A stretch of DNA of 64,000 nucleotides from Gammaproteobacteria bacterium (GTDB lineage Bacteria; Pseudomonadota; Gammaproteobacteria; JADZEE01): contig JADZEE010000044.1 of the NCBI GenBank assembly GCA_020850735.1, positions 1 through 64,000 of the forward strand, written 5' to 3'. The notes under the pieces are model-generated. The model was not told the origin of the DNA and made no database searches. It saw nothing but the letters and a program-made list of their open reading frames with translations. Positions 17,412-27,100 of the stretch are shown here, piece after piece (positions within the stretch are counted from its first letter, which is position 1; the number at the start of each line of letters is the position of its first letter). The position numbers and the translations under genes were made by a program.

Positions 17412-20141
17412 TCAGTTCGCCGCCGGCAGGCGGCGCACACTGACCTTGACCGCATCCGCCCCCGAGCCCGTGCCGCAGATCATCAGGTCCTTTGCCATCG
17501 GCACCAGCTCGTTCATGGTCGGCACCCCCAGATCCTTCGCATACGGCGTCTTCCAGTGCCCGAACTGGCCGATCATGAGCAGCACGTCGGGGCGGATCCC
17601 CTCGCGCAGCACGGCGCGGCCGCGCACCTTCGCCGCCGGCGTGGCGACCTCGATCGGATCCCCGTCCGCGATACCCAGCGCCGCCGCGCGGGTCCGGTTG
17701 ATCATCACGCCGTCGTGGCCGGCGACGTTGCCGGCCGCCTCGTTGATGAGCGGGATGCCGGCGTTGCCGCCGTAGGCGTACTGCATGCTGCGGGAGGTGA
17801 GCAGCCAGAACGGATACTCCCGCATGTCCGCGCGGTAGTAATCCGCGAGTGAGTCCTCCCACAGGCGGCCGATGTCGTTCCAGGTCGGCAGGGCTTCGTA
17901 CTCGTGCAACTGCCGGTCCCACCAGTGGATGCCCTGCTCGTGCAGCCGTCGGCCCAGCTCGGTGCCGATGCGCTGGATCCGCTCCTGGTAGGGCAGTTCG
18001 AAGCGCAGCCCCAGGTCGGCCAGCTTCGGGTACAGATACCAGTTCAACGGCGAGAACGGCCGCAGTCGAAAGCCGTGTTCCTTGTACCAGGCGAGACCGT
18101 CACCCGCCGCGCCGCCGGTGACCTCGGCGCTCGCCGCGCGGCACACGGCATCCCAGGTCTCCTCCACGCTGTGCGCGCGCCCGGGATCCAGGGCGTGATC
18201 CCACAGCGGCGTCTTCAGCGGTACACCCAGTACGCCGGCGTTGACCAGGCCGTTGTACGCCTCGAGCAGACCGGTCCGGCGCGCCAGCTCGGTCGTGATC
18301 CAGGTGATATCGCGCACGTCGCCGCGCGCTGCGACCGCCGGCTGGCGCAGCGCCCAGCCCTGTGCCTCCCAGAACTGCTCGAAGTAGTGCGTGCCACCCA
18401 GGCGAATGAGCTGCGTGCTCTCCAGATCGGTCGCTTCGGGCAGCAGCACGTCGGCGTAATGGTTGGTCTCGTCCAGGGTGTAGGCGAAGGCGACGATGAA
18501 CGGGAACTCGGCCAAGGTCTGCTCCAGCGCGCCCAACTCCCAGAACGACAGCGCCGGGTTGCAGCGGTAGACGAACCACAGATCGGGTGGATCCGGCTTG
18601 GGCCAACTGTCCGCCGCACGCCCCTGCAGGCGCAGCCAGGCGAGCGTGGTCGCGCCAAACACCTGGCTGTAGAGCGTGTCGCCGGCGATGGGGATGAGCG
18701 TGGAGTGGCCGTGCCGGACCTGCGGCCGGCTCAGCCAGTGCTCGCGGTCGGTGGGGTTGAAGGGGTAGTCCATGAAGCCGTCCGGCCCCGGGCGCACGCT
18801 CGCCATGCGATCGTGCTCCTGGCCGCTGATGACCACAGTGGCCCCGAGCAACCCGCCCGGGACCTCGAGCGCGCCGACCAGCGTCTGCAGCGTGGTCCGG
18901 GCCCACACGCACTCGTAACCGCCCCAGCCGTTGTTGACCGAGCGGCCGAGCAGGATCGCGACCGGCCGCCATGGCAGGGTGCGACCGTCGATCTCGATGC
19001 TTTGGCCGATCTGCGCCTCGGCCAGGAACTCCCCGGCGATGCGCCGGATGTTTTCCGCGGGCACGTCGCACACCGGCGCGGCCCATTCCGGCGAATTGGA
19101 TTTGACGTGGGCGCGCAGCCGCTCGAAGGCCGTGCTCACCTCGACGTCGCGGTGCTCCCAGCGGTCGGCATCGGCGCCGGTCTCTACGCCGCTGGCACTG
19201 AACGTACCGAGCAGGGCGGGCTCGATCCCCGGCGCGTCCCAGGGCAGCGCCCGGCCGCTGCGCAGATCCCGCACCAGCGGCTTGCCGCTGGCCGCGTCGC
19301 GCAGGTAGTACCCGTTCGGCGCGATCAGGTAGGGCGCCGCCGTGCGCTCGCGCAGGAACGAAACGTCGAGTTCTTCGACCTCATGCTCGTGCAGCAACAC
19401 GTGCAGCATCGCGTACAGGAAGGCGGAATCGGCCTTGGGCCGGATCGGCACCCACTCGCTGGCGCTGGCGCCGGTCACCGACAGGTGCGGTTCGATCTGT
19501 ACACGCCGCAGCCCCCGCACGCGCGCATCCGCGTGCCGGCGCACGCTCGTCACGCCGCCGGAGGCATCACCGTTGGAACCGAAGGCGACGATGTAGTTGC
19601 AGCGCGGCGTGTCGGGCAGGACGATGAAGCCGCGGTGCCACAGCTCGCCGTAGACGTGCTCGCTGTGATAGCACTTGACGGTCGCGCCGGAGCCCAAGCT
19701 CATGTCCACCGGCCCCCAGGCGGCCAGCAACGCCGGGAACGAGCCGAGGTAGTTGACCGGCGTGCCGCCGCCTCCGAGCGTGAATGCGACCCGGGGATTG
19801 CCGTCCTCGCCGACCAGGCCGCGCTCGCGGATCGCGTTCAGCCGCTGCGCGACCAGCTCGAGCGCCTCGTCCCAGGCGATCGGGATCCAGCCCGGATCCT
19901 CGTCGCGCCCCTTGCGCGGGTTGGTACGCTTCATCGGGCGCAGCAGGCGCGCCGGATTGTAGGTCTTCTGCACCAGGCCGTAGGGCTTGACGCAGATGCG
20001 GCCGTGGCCGGGGTGCTCGGCCTCGATTGCGAGATTCCCATCCACGCGCGTGGCGACCCCGTCGTGCACCTCGACCGTGAACAGATCCGGGCCGTTGACG
20101 CATTGGTAGCAGAAGGTCTGGACCTTATCGGATCCGCTCAT
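17412..20141 (-). CDS. Molybdopterin oxidoreductase, DMSO-reductase family catalytic subunit
   Basis: A 909-residue bis-MGD oxidoreductase. The N-terminal cluster region reads FCYQCVNGPD with a later RICVKPYG, so Cys11, Cys14 and Cys50 are present but the usual third cysteine after CxxC is missing. Cys157 in VKCYHSEHVYG is placed like a molybdenum ligand (inference). The C-terminal MopB domain has EYPFWLLTSRSMQY and DLMICGTGSGADAVKVSV. There is no Tat signal, so it should be cytoplasmic. No dedicated iron-sulfur or membrane subunit is adjacent. The nearest relatives I can suggest are acyl-CoA or phenyl-substrate dehydrogenases/hydroxylases, but the substrate is not identifiable. An acyl-CoA dehydrogenase gene lies 22 bases upstream. 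Confidence 0.85.
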   Translation of the reverse strand: MSGSDKVQTFCYQCVNGPDLFTVEVHDGVATRVDGNLAIEAEHPGHGRICVKPYGLVQKTYNPARLLRPMKRTNPRKGRDEDPGWIPIAWDEALELVAQRLNAIRERGLVGEDGNPRVAFTLGGGGTPVNYLGSFPALLAAWGPVDMSLGSGATVKCYHSEHVYGELWHRGFIVLPDTPRCNYIVAFGSNGDASGGVTSVRRHADARVRGLRRVQIEPHLSVTGASASEWVPIRPKADSAFLYAMLHVLLHEHEVEELDVSFLRERTAAPYLIAPNGYYLRDAASGKPLVRDLRSGRALPWDAPGIEPALLGTFSASGVETGADADRWEHRDVEVSTAFERLRAHVKSNSPEWAAPVCDVPAENIRRIAGEFLAEAQIGQSIEIDGRTLPWRPVAILLGRSVNNGWGGYECVWARTTLQTLVGALEVPGGLLGATVVISGQEHDRMASVRPGPDGFMDYPFNPTDREHWLSRPQVRHGHSTLIPIAGDTLYSQVFGATTLAWLRLQGRAADSWPKPDPPDLWFVYRCNPALSFWELGALEQTLAEFPFIVAFAYTLDETNHYADVLLPEATDLESTQLIRLGGTHYFEQFWEAQGWALRQPAVAARGDVRDITWITTELARRTGLLEAYNGLVNAGVLGVPLKTPLWDHALDPGRAHSVEETWDAVCRAASAEVTGGAAGDGLAWYKEHGFRLRPFSPLNWYLYPKLADLGLRFELPYQERIQRIGTELGRRLHEQGIHWWDRQLHEYEALPTWNDIGRLWEDSLADYYRADMREYPFWLLTSRSMQYAYGGNAGIPLINEAAGNVAGHDGVMINRTRAAALGIADGDPIEVATPAAKVRGRAVLREGIRPDVLLMIGQFGHWKTPYAKDLGVPTMNELVPMAKDLMICGTGSGADAVKVSVRRLPAAN

Positions 20142-20163
20142 GACGATGTCCCGCGATCCCCGC

Positions 20164-21348
20164 TCAGGGAAGCTGAGCCGCCATGCGGATGCGCAGCAGA
20201 TCGCCCGTAAAGTCGAGGGCGTAGCCCATCATGGCATCGCACAGGTACTTTGCGGCCTTGTATTCGCGGCTGACCCCGTAGGCGCCGAGCACCTTCACCG
20301 CGTTCTGCGTGGTCCTGATCGCGACGTCGACTGCGTAGGCCTTGGCCGCCATTGCCTTGAGGGTCATGGAGGGATCGAAGCGTTCGGCCGCGTGGACCGA
20401 ATCCCAGGTCAGCAGCCGGGCGGCGCGCACGTGCATCTCCATATCGGCGAGCATCAGGGCGATAGCCTGGTGCTCGATCAGCGGTTTGCCCCAGCTTCGC
20501 CGCTGTCGCGCGTAATCGAGCGCGTAGCGGTAGGCGGCGCGCGCCAGTCCGACGAACGGTGCCCCCAGCCCCTGACCGAGCACCGTCGACAGAATACCGA
20601 GCGCCGCCCCCTCGCCGCCGATCAGGTTCAGCGCCGGCACCCGCACGTCCTCGAGCCTGAGTTCCGCGTGATGACCGGTCTTCATGCCGAGCATGTGCGT
20701 GCGCCGGCCGACGTGCAGACCCGGTGTACCGGCAGGCACGTAGAACAGCGACAGGGTGTCGGCCTGCGGGCGCGCCAGATCCGTGCGCGCGACGATAAAG
20801 TAGTGATCGGCAATGCCCGCGTTGGTGATAAAGGCCGACTTGCTGCCGTTCAGCACGTACTCGTCGCCGTCGCGGCGCGCGCGGGTGCGCATGCCGAGCG
20901 CGGGATCGGCGTCGGTGCAGAACAGCTCCGAGCCGGCGACGTCGGGTTCGCTCTGCGCGCCGGCGAGGATGTGCAGCTCGCCATCGCACAGCGCCGGCAG
21001 GAACTGCTGTTTCTGCTCGTCCGTGCCCGCCGCGAGGATGAACATCGGGTAGCCCATGGTCGCACCCAGCGTCATGGCAATGCCAATGTCGACGGCGGCG
21101 ATCTCCTCGATAAAGATAGCGCCGTCCATCGGGCTGCGGCCGCTGCCACCGAATGGCTCCGGGATATAGAAGGTGGTGAAGCCCAGCTCCGCAGCCTGCT
21201 CGAACACCGGGCGCACGATCGCCCAGGTGTCGCCGCCCTCGGCCATCGCGTCCACGCGCTCGGCCACCGGCCGGATCTCATTTTCAGCGAAATCGCGGGC
21301 GGTCCTGCGGATCAGCTCCTGGTCCTCGGTGAGCGTGAAATCGATCAT
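20164..21348 (-). CDS. Acyl-CoA dehydrogenase, atypical catalytic residue
   Basis: A 394-residue FAD-dependent acyl-CoA dehydrogenase. Visible are the N-terminal helical domain (DFTLTEDQELIRRTARDFA), the FAD/substrate segment AGAQSEPDVAGS and the C-terminal KVLGAYGVSREYKAAKY. At the place of the usual catalytic glutamate (YEGT in medium-chain enzymes) this protein has Asp379 (LDFTGD). Ring-acting acyl-CoA dehydrogenases are known to depart from the usual glutamate, so a cyclic acyl-CoA substrate is possible. The ATG at 21348 fits the family N-terminus. It probably shares an operon with the molybdopterin oxidoreductase, and palindrome site 2 is 253 bases upstream. Confidence 0.87.
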   Translation of the reverse strand: MIDFTLTEDQELIRRTARDFAENEIRPVAERVDAMAEGGDTWAIVRPVFEQAAELGFTTFYIPEPFGGSGRSPMDGAIFIEEIAAVDIGIAMTLGATMGYPMFILAAGTDEQKQQFLPALCDGELHILAGAQSEPDVAGSELFCTDADPALGMRTRARRDGDEYVLNGSKSAFITNAGIADHYFIVARTDLARPQADTLSLFYVPAGTPGLHVGRRTHMLGMKTGHHAELRLEDVRVPALNLIGGEGAALGILSTVLGQGLGAPFVGLARAAYRYALDYARQRRSWGKPLIEHQAIALMLADMEMHVRAARLLTWDSVHAAERFDPSMTLKAMAAKAYAVDVAIRTTQNAVKVLGAYGVSREYKAAKYLCDAMMGYALDFTGDLLRIRMAAQLP

Positions 21349-21600
21349 CAACGTGTCCCCATGCGGGCTTCTGTGCGCGCAATATGCACGCTGCGCCGGC
21401 GCCGGCAAACCCTCATAACCGCGGGTAAGGACCGGCCGGTGCAAAGGAATCGGCCGCGCCGTGCAGCCTGCCCGCCACTGCAGGAAACCCGGGTCGCGCG
21501 CCCGTCGGCGGACTACGGTCCGGGCGCCCTCCCGCCAGCACGGCGGGCGAACCGGTGGCTATCGGCGGCCAGGTTGGCGCCGCATGGCACACATACCACA

Positions 21601-21617
21601 CATAACCGGCGGTTATG
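21601..21617. promoter_or_regulatory. Regulon palindrome site 2: CATAACCGGCGGTTATG
   Basis: A perfect CATAAC-N5-GTTATG inverted repeat in the 405-base divergent gap (21349-21753) between the acyl-CoA dehydrogenase and TonB receptor genes. It is 137 bases upstream of the receptor ATG. Nothing else clear is seen in this gap. Confidence 0.65.
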
Positions 21618-21753
21618 CGACCGCGACGTACAGGAAGTTTTTGCCTTGGATACGGCGTGTCATCATCCGAACCTGTGAAGTCGGGCAGAGCGGTGTTGTA
21701 GCTTTTGAGCAACGCGCCTGTCTACTGCGAAACACACTGAGAGAGGAAGCAGC

Positions 21754-24111
21754 ATGCGCCGGCCGCTGAACGGATCGATTCTGGGACTGGTGGTGGCGGC
21801 CTTGCCGTCGCTGGTAGCGGTTGAATCTGCCCACGCGCAACAGGCGGCGCTCGAGGAGATCGTGGTCACCGCCCGCCGCGTCGAGGAACGCCTGCAGACG
21901 ACGCCCGTCGCGGTCAGCGCATTCACGACTGACATGCTCGAGCAACTGTCGGCCACCAACGTCGGCGACCTCGCCGGCTTCGCGCCCAACCTGTACAAGA
22001 ACACCGGACCGACGGGCGGCAACGACGGCTACTACTACATCCGCGGTGTCGGCCAGTTCGATCTGAACCCGGCGGTCGACCCGGGCGTGGGCACCTACCT
22101 CGACGGAGTCTACCTCGGCCGCATCATGGGCGCGTCCTTCGACACCATGGACGTTGCGCGCGTAGAGGTGCTGCGCGGACCGCAGGGCACGCTCTACGGC
22201 CGCAACACCATGGGCGGGGCGATCAACGTGGTCACCTCGGATCCCGGCGAGGTCTTCGGCGCGAAGGCCAGGATCACGGCGGGCTCCCGGGATCGCATCG
22301 ACGGCCAGGTGTCGGTGGATCTGCCGGTCAACGACCAATTCAAACTCAAGCTCTCCGGGCTCACCCGCAACCAGGACGGCTGGGGCCATCGTCGCAGCGA
22401 CGGCGAGACCTTCGCCGACACCGAGACGCTCGCGGGTCGCATCAAGGCGCTGTGGGAACCGACCGACAATCTCGCCGTGCGTCTGTCGCTGGACGGCACC
22501 GACAGCGACGGCACGCCGGCCCACCAGATCCTGGTGGGCTACCAGGCCCTGCCGCACCCCTTCCTGCCCGTGCCGAGCACGCCGCTGGGCGTGCCGTTCC
22601 CGTTCCCCGGCACGCCCTTCGATTTCACACCGTTCGTATCGAAGCAGAATGCCGGGGTCGACATCTACGATCACAACAGCTCGGTACCGGCGAAGGCCAA
22701 CCTCGACGTCTGGGGCGTCAGCGGCACCATCGACTGGGACGTGGCCAACCTGCACGTGAAGTCGATCACCTCCTACCGCGAGCTGGAGCAGTTTCACCCG
22801 CAGGACTACGACGAAACGCCATTCGCTTTCTTCGACGGCGCGTTCAACACCGACCAGGACCAGTTCAGCCAGGAACTGCAGTTGCGCAGCGCCTTCATGG
22901 ACGAGCGCGTCGACTGGCTGCTGGGTGTGTACTACTTCAAGGAGAACGTATTCCACAACAACCAGGTCTGTCTCGGCGGCAACAACGGCCTGCCGCCGTT
23001 CGCCCCCGGCTTCGCCATCCTGACCGACCGCAGCGCCTGCCTGCAGAACAACCAGCGCTATGATCTGGATATCGAGACCTGGGCCGTGTTCGCGAACGTG
23101 AATTTCCACGTGACCGATCGGATCACCGCCATCGCCGGCTTCCGCTATACGGACGAGACCAAGAAATACGCCTTCGACAACTTCATCGACAACACCGCCG
23201 GTGTGTTCTCGTTCTTCGGCTTCCCGCCGATCGCCTTCCCGACCCTGTCGCCGGACAACCCGGCCCTGACGGTGTCGCCGTTCGCCGAGGATTCCTGGGA
23301 CGACTGGACCCCGAAGTTCGGCCTCAACTACCAGGTCAACGACGACATGATGCTGTATTTCTCCTATTCGGAGGGCTTCAAGTCCGGCGGCTTCAATGGC
23401 CGGCAGTCGCCCAACGCGCTCACCGGGCTGTTCGATCCGCTGAGTTCCTTCGACCCGGAGACGATCACGACCTATGAGTTCGGCATGAAGAGCGAGTGGC
23501 TCGACCGCCGGGTGCGCCTGAACGTCGCGGGGTTCCTGTCGACCTACGAGAACATCCAGATGCTCGTGGTCGATCCGACCTCCGGCTTCTTCAACCAGAT
23601 CAACGCCGCGGCGGCCGACGTCGACGGCTTCGAGGTCGAGTTGCTGGCCCGGCCGATCGAGCCGCTCGACCTCATGGCGAACCTCGGTTACGCCGACGCC
23701 GGGTACACCAAGCTCGATCCCGTACTCGCGTTCAACGGTATCACCACCGACGACCCGCTGGTGAACACGCCCGAGTGGACGATGAGCTACGGCGCGCAGT
23801 ACACCCTACCGCTCGGTGGTTGGGGCAGCTTCGCCGTGCGCGGCGATTACGTGTACATCGACGACCTGTGCTACCAGGCGGCCTGCAACCGCCTGGACCT
23901 GCAGGACGGCTACGGCATCGTCAACATCCGCGGCACCTGGACCTCGCCCGACGAGCGCCTGAGCGTCTCGGCGTTCGGCCTGAACGTACTGGACGAGGAG
24001 TACTACGCCAACAGCCAGGACGTGATCAGCCAGGGCCTGGGTGTCGCCTTCGCGCAGCCCGGCCGTCCGGCCGAGTGGGGGCTGGAGCTGTCCTACCGCT
24101 ACGGCTACTGA
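21754..24111 (+). CDS. TonB-dependent outer-membrane receptor 1
   Basis: A 785-residue outer-membrane receptor for energised uptake. It has a signal peptide (cleavage near AHAQ, residue 29), a TonB-box-like segment EEIVVTARR (35-43), a plug domain with VARVEVLRGPQGTLYGRNTMGG, and a 22-strand-type barrel ending in an aromatic residue (LSYRYGY). The subfamily is the one abundant in degraders of hydrophobic compounds rather than siderophore receptors, though that assignment is by resemblance. A proline-rich loop follows residue 260 (HPFLPVPSTPLGVPFPFPG). GAGAGG precedes ATG 21754. It stands alone and is followed by a strong terminator. Confidence 0.9.
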   Translation: MRRPLNGSILGLVVAALPSLVAVESAHAQQAALEEIVVTARRVEERLQTTPVAVSAFTTDMLEQLSATNVGDLAGFAPNLYKNTGPTGGNDGYYYIRGVGQFDLNPAVDPGVGTYLDGVYLGRIMGASFDTMDVARVEVLRGPQGTLYGRNTMGGAINVVTSDPGEVFGAKARITAGSRDRIDGQVSVDLPVNDQFKLKLSGLTRNQDGWGHRRSDGETFADTETLAGRIKALWEPTDNLAVRLSLDGTDSDGTPAHQILVGYQALPHPFLPVPSTPLGVPFPFPGTPFDFTPFVSKQNAGVDIYDHNSSVPAKANLDVWGVSGTIDWDVANLHVKSITSYRELEQFHPQDYDETPFAFFDGAFNTDQDQFSQELQLRSAFMDERVDWLLGVYYFKENVFHNNQVCLGGNNGLPPFAPGFAILTDRSACLQNNQRYDLDIETWAVFANVNFHVTDRITAIAGFRYTDETKKYAFDNFIDNTAGVFSFFGFPPIAFPTLSPDNPALTVSPFAEDSWDDWTPKFGLNYQVNDDMMLYFSYSEGFKSGGFNGRQSPNALTGLFDPLSSFDPETITTYEFGMKSEWLDRRVRLNVAGFLSTYENIQMLVVDPTSGFFNQINAAAADVDGFEVELLARPIEPLDLMANLGYADAGYTKLDPVLAFNGITTDDPLVNTPEWTMSYGAQYTLPLGGWGSFAVRGDYVYIDDLCYQAACNRLDLQDGYGIVNIRGTWTSPDERLSVSAFGLNVLDEEYYANSQDVISQGLGVAFAQPGRPAEWGLELSYRYGY

Positions 24112-24134
24112 CCCCGAAGACTCACCGGTGACGG

Positions 24135-24163
24135 AAAGCGGGCTTCGGCCCGCTTTTCTTTTT
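24135..24163 (+). terminator. Rho-independent terminator after TonB receptor 1
   Basis: Perfect stem AAAGCGGGC / GCCCGCTTT with a TTCG-containing loop, followed by TTTTCTTTTT. It starts 24 bases after the receptor stop. The rest of the 324-base gap (24164-24435) before the convergent NmrA-like gene shows no gene or clear signal. Confidence 0.9.
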
Positions 24164-24435
24164 CCGCCGAGCCGGATCCGCTGTACTGCGATGTCGTGAA
24201 CGTGCCGCCCGGAACGCGTGGCTGTGCAGCGACGACCGGCAGCCGCAGACTTCGCGCCGCGTGGCCGTGTTCGGGAATGTGCGCTGAACCGGGGAGATCC
24301 ACCCGGATCGCGAGCCGCCAAGGCGCAGGACGAATCGGCAGCTCTGATCGGCCATCGGCGTAACGATCGGGAGCGACTTGCGATGGTGGCGATGACTGCT
24401 CTTGCGGTCTGGTACCGTCCATACCGGAACTCGGA

Positions 24436-25314
24436 TCACGACGTTCCCGCGCCGTCAGCCGAAGCCTGCGCCTCGCACCACTGCGCCAACGTCGTCGCGG
24501 GCGCACCAAGCAGCCGGTTTGCCTGCGCCGGATCGCCGCTCTCGCCAATCAGCGTAAAACCCGCGAACAGCATCGCCGCGAACGTCATGCCCTCGTCGCG
24601 GCGCAAAGCCGCCAGCAGGCGGAACAGCCATAGCGGCATCGTTCCCACCCGAACGCCGGGATGACAGCGTGCACAGTAGAGCTGCAGCGCCTCCAGCATG
24701 GTGTAGGCCTGCGGGCCGAACACGACCAGTTCCCGGTTCGCCGCCGCGTCGAGATCGAAGGCGCGCGAGACCATGCGCGCGTAGTCGGCCGCGGCGAGGT
24801 AATGGTAGCGGTGCGGCTGGTTCCCGATCACCGTCGCGCGCCCATCGTGCAAAAACAGCCGCAGCGATTCCATGAAGTGCGTCGCGCGAAAGATCGTGTA
24901 CGGCACGGGGCCCGTGCGAATCGCTTCCAGCGCGGCAGCCTTCACTGGCGACAGGGGGAAGGCGCGCGCGCCCTCGAGATCGCCGGCGCCGGCGAGGTAG
25001 CTGATGCGCCGGATACCACAGCCCGCGGCGAGTCGCGCGACGTTCTCGCAGCCCCCCTGCTCCGCCGCGACATAGCTCGCAACCGTGGTGCCACCGCGCA
25101 GGTTCAGGTGCACGCCATCGCAACCCTCGAGCGCGGCCCGCAGCGTATCCGGCCGGGTCACATCACCGCTGACCACCTCGAAACCTGCGCCGAAACGGGT
25201 CCGTGCGCGCGGCGGATCACGCGCGAGGATCCGCACTGCGCGACCGTCCGCGTGCAGGCGCCGCGCCACCGGTTCGCCGAGCATGCCCGTTGCACCGATC
25301 ACCAGAACCTTCAT
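24436..25314 (-). CDS. NAD(P)-binding NmrA-like protein
   Basis: A 292-residue atypical SDR. The Rossmann motif MKVLVIGATGMLGEPVARRL lies at residues 1-20, with ILARDPPRA marking the NADP-preferring second strand. There is no YxxxK catalytic pair at the usual place, so it may be a redox-sensing or quinone-linked NmrA/HSCARG relative rather than a classical dehydrogenase. The C-terminal third is longer than usual and may form a small helical cap. ATG 25314 was chosen because the Rossmann strand starts at once. It is divergent from the LysR gene, the usual arrangement for a LysR target. Confidence 0.8.
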   Translation of the reverse strand: MKVLVIGATGMLGEPVARRLHADGRAVRILARDPPRARTRFGAGFEVVSGDVTRPDTLRAALEGCDGVHLNLRGGTTVASYVAAEQGGCENVARLAAGCGIRRISYLAGAGDLEGARAFPLSPVKAAALEAIRTGPVPYTIFRATHFMESLRLFLHDGRATVIGNQPHRYHYLAAADYARMVSRAFDLDAAANRELVVFGPQAYTMLEALQLYCARCHPGVRVGTMPLWLFRLLAALRRDEGMTFAAMLFAGFTLIGESGDPAQANRLLGAPATTLAQWCEAQASADGAGTS

Positions 25315-25500
25315 CGCCTGCAGCAACCTCCATACCCGGCCCGGAGTGAAACGGTAGCACAACGGGGCTTTGAAGCGGTGCCGGCACGGGTCGGGCGCGG
25401 CGCGTATGCGGTATCATGCTGCCTGTCGGTCGGGCGCGCGGCGCGAAGTCTGCGCACACGGCGATCACGGATCCAGCCTTCCAGACATCAACCTTGCGAC

Positions 25501-26394
25501 ATGGACTCTAGGCGACTACGACATTTCCTGGCAGTTTTCGAGCACGGTAGTCTCGGGCGCGCGGCGGAGGTGCTCAACCTGACCCAACCTGCGCTCAGCA
25601 AGAGCGTGCACCAGCTCGAGGAAGAGCTGGGTGTAAAGCTGTTCGATCGCACCCCGTTCGGTGTCGTGCCGACCGTGTACGGCAAGACGCTTTCGCATCA
25701 TGCCAAGATCATCCAGTCCGAGATGCACCACGCCGAACGCGAGATCGCGAGCCTGACCGGTGCCACCAAGGGAGAAATCGTCGTGGGTGTCGGCCCTGGT
25801 GCCGCCGTGGGACTGATGCCCGCCGCCGCGCTGCGCCTGCAACAGGAGCGACCCAACGTCCAGATCACGGTCATCGAGGGACTGGCGGATGATCACATCC
25901 CGGCACTGCGGCGCGGGGAGATCGATCTCGCGGTCGGCAACTGGCCTAGCGTCACCGATCCCAATCTCACCTGCGAGGTGCTCGCGCGTGACAAAGTGGT
26001 CGTGGTGGCCGGTAGCAAGCACCCGCTGGCCGACACGGACGTCCAGATCGCCCAGCTCCTGGAATATCCGTGGGCGCTGCCGTCGCGCAGCCAGATCTGG
26101 CGCGAGTGCCTCGACCAGCACTTCACCGCCAAGGGGCTCACCCCGCCGGTGCCGCGCATGATCGCCGCGAACGCGGCCGGATTCCTGCGCGCGCTCATTC
26201 TGCAGAGCGATTACCTGACGCTCTTGCCCCGCCACCTGATCAGCTTCGAGGAGCGCGCCGGACTGGTGAGTCTCATCGACATCGAGGAGATCGCGATCGA
26301 CGTCGAGATCAGTGTGACCTACCGCGACCGCCCCTCCATGTCACCGGCCTGCCAGTTGCTGGTGCGGGCGCTGGGGGAGATCTGCGGCCGGTAG
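25501..26394 (+). CDS. LysR-type transcriptional regulator
   Basis: A 297-residue DNA-binding regulator. The winged helix-turn-helix is residues 1-60 (RRLRHFLAVFEHGSLGRAAE, then LNLTQPALSKSVHQLEEELG), followed by the linker helix and a periplasmic-binding-like effector domain (GEIVVGVGPGAAVGLMP onward). LysR proteins bind inverted repeats with T-N11-A form, and six sites of that form occur at intergenic positions around this gene, including one 47 bases after its stop. It is therefore the best candidate for the regulator of those sites. The likely inducer would be a pathway intermediate (inference). ATG 25501 is the start that gives the standard N-terminus. Confidence 0.92.
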   Translation: MDSRRLRHFLAVFEHGSLGRAAEVLNLTQPALSKSVHQLEEELGVKLFDRTPFGVVPTVYGKTLSHHAKIIQSEMHHAEREIASLTGATKGEIVVGVGPGAAVGLMPAAALRLQQERPNVQITVIEGLADDHIPALRRGEIDLAVGNWPSVTDPNLTCEVLARDKVVVVAGSKHPLADTDVQIAQLLEYPWALPSRSQIWRECLDQHFTAKGLTPPVPRMIAANAAGFLRALILQSDYLTLLPRHLISFEERAGLVSLIDIEEIAIDVEISVTYRDRPSMSPACQLLVRALGEICGR

Positions 26395-26440
26395 CGGAGA
26401 ACGGCGGGCGCAGGTCCCGGGGCTCAAACACCAAGGGCAA

Positions 26441-26457
26441 CATAACCACCCGGTATG
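26441..26457. promoter_or_regulatory. Regulon palindrome site 3: CATAACCACCCGGTATG
   Basis: CATAAC-N5-GGTATG, one mismatch from the perfect inverted repeat, keeping T-N11-A. It lies 60 bases upstream of the Tat-signal protein gene that starts the first GMC oxidoreductase unit and just after the LysR gene. Confidence 0.6.
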
Positions 26458-26517
26458 GGTGGCGCAGCGGATGTCATTGGACGCCCGGCGCAGCCTCACG
26501 TAGAAAGCATTGTTCAT

Positions 26518-27081
26518 ATGCAAACTGACACCCGGCGCCGCAGCCTGCTCAAAGCCGGGGGCCTGGGGCTGCTGCTGATCAACGTCGATGGCGCCGAGCG
26601 CTGGCTCAGTCCGCGCGTAGCGCGCGCCGAGACGCATCCCTATCGTGTGCTCGACGCGACGGCCGTGGTTGCGCTCGAGGCCTTCGGCGAGACGCTACTG
26701 GCCGGTGCCGCGGAGGCGGGCCTGGCGCACTACATCGACTATCACCTGAGCGTTCCGGCGCCGGACAGCCTGCTGCTGCTGCGCTACCTGGACGCGCCGC
26801 CGCCGTATGCCCCGTTCTACCAGGCGGGCCTCGCCGCGCTCGACAACCACGCGCAGGCGCTGGACGGCATGCGCTTCAGCGAGCTGACAGCGGAGCGCCG
26901 CACCGAGATCGTCAGTGCGATCAGCGCGGAGAACCCCGCGGGGTGGCAGGGCCCGCCGGCGCCGCTGTTCTATTTCGCGGTCCGCGCCGACGCCGTCGAC
27001 GTCGTCTACGGCACGGTCGAGGGCTTCGAGAAGCTCGGCGTTCCGTACATGCCGCACATCCTGCCGCCGAGCAAGTGGTGA
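26518..27081 (+). CDS. Tat-exported small subunit of a GMC-type dehydrogenase (gluconate 2-dehydrogenase subunit 3-like)
   Basis: A 187-residue protein with a twin-arginine signal (RRRSLLKAGGLGLLLINV, residues 7-24) followed by a compact helical domain like gluconate 2-dehydrogenase subunit 3 (ATAVVALEAFGETLLAGAAE, ALDNHAQALDGMRFSELTAERR). Such small subunits accompany the FAD-containing large subunit to the periplasm, where the Tat route carries the folded complex. The partner gene starts 19 bases downstream. ATG 26518 follows AGAAAGC. The second GMC gene (30258-31832) has no equivalent small-subunit gene next to it. Confidence 0.8.
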   Translation: MQTDTRRRSLLKAGGLGLLLINVDGAERWLSPRVARAETHPYRVLDATAVVALEAFGETLLAGAAEAGLAHYIDYHLSVPAPDSLLLLRYLDAPPPYAPFYQAGLAALDNHAQALDGMRFSELTAERRTEIVSAISAENPAGWQGPPAPLFYFAVRADAVDVVYGTVEGFEKLGVPYMPHILPPSKW

Positions 27082-27100
27082 GCCGGCACGGGCGGCGGGC

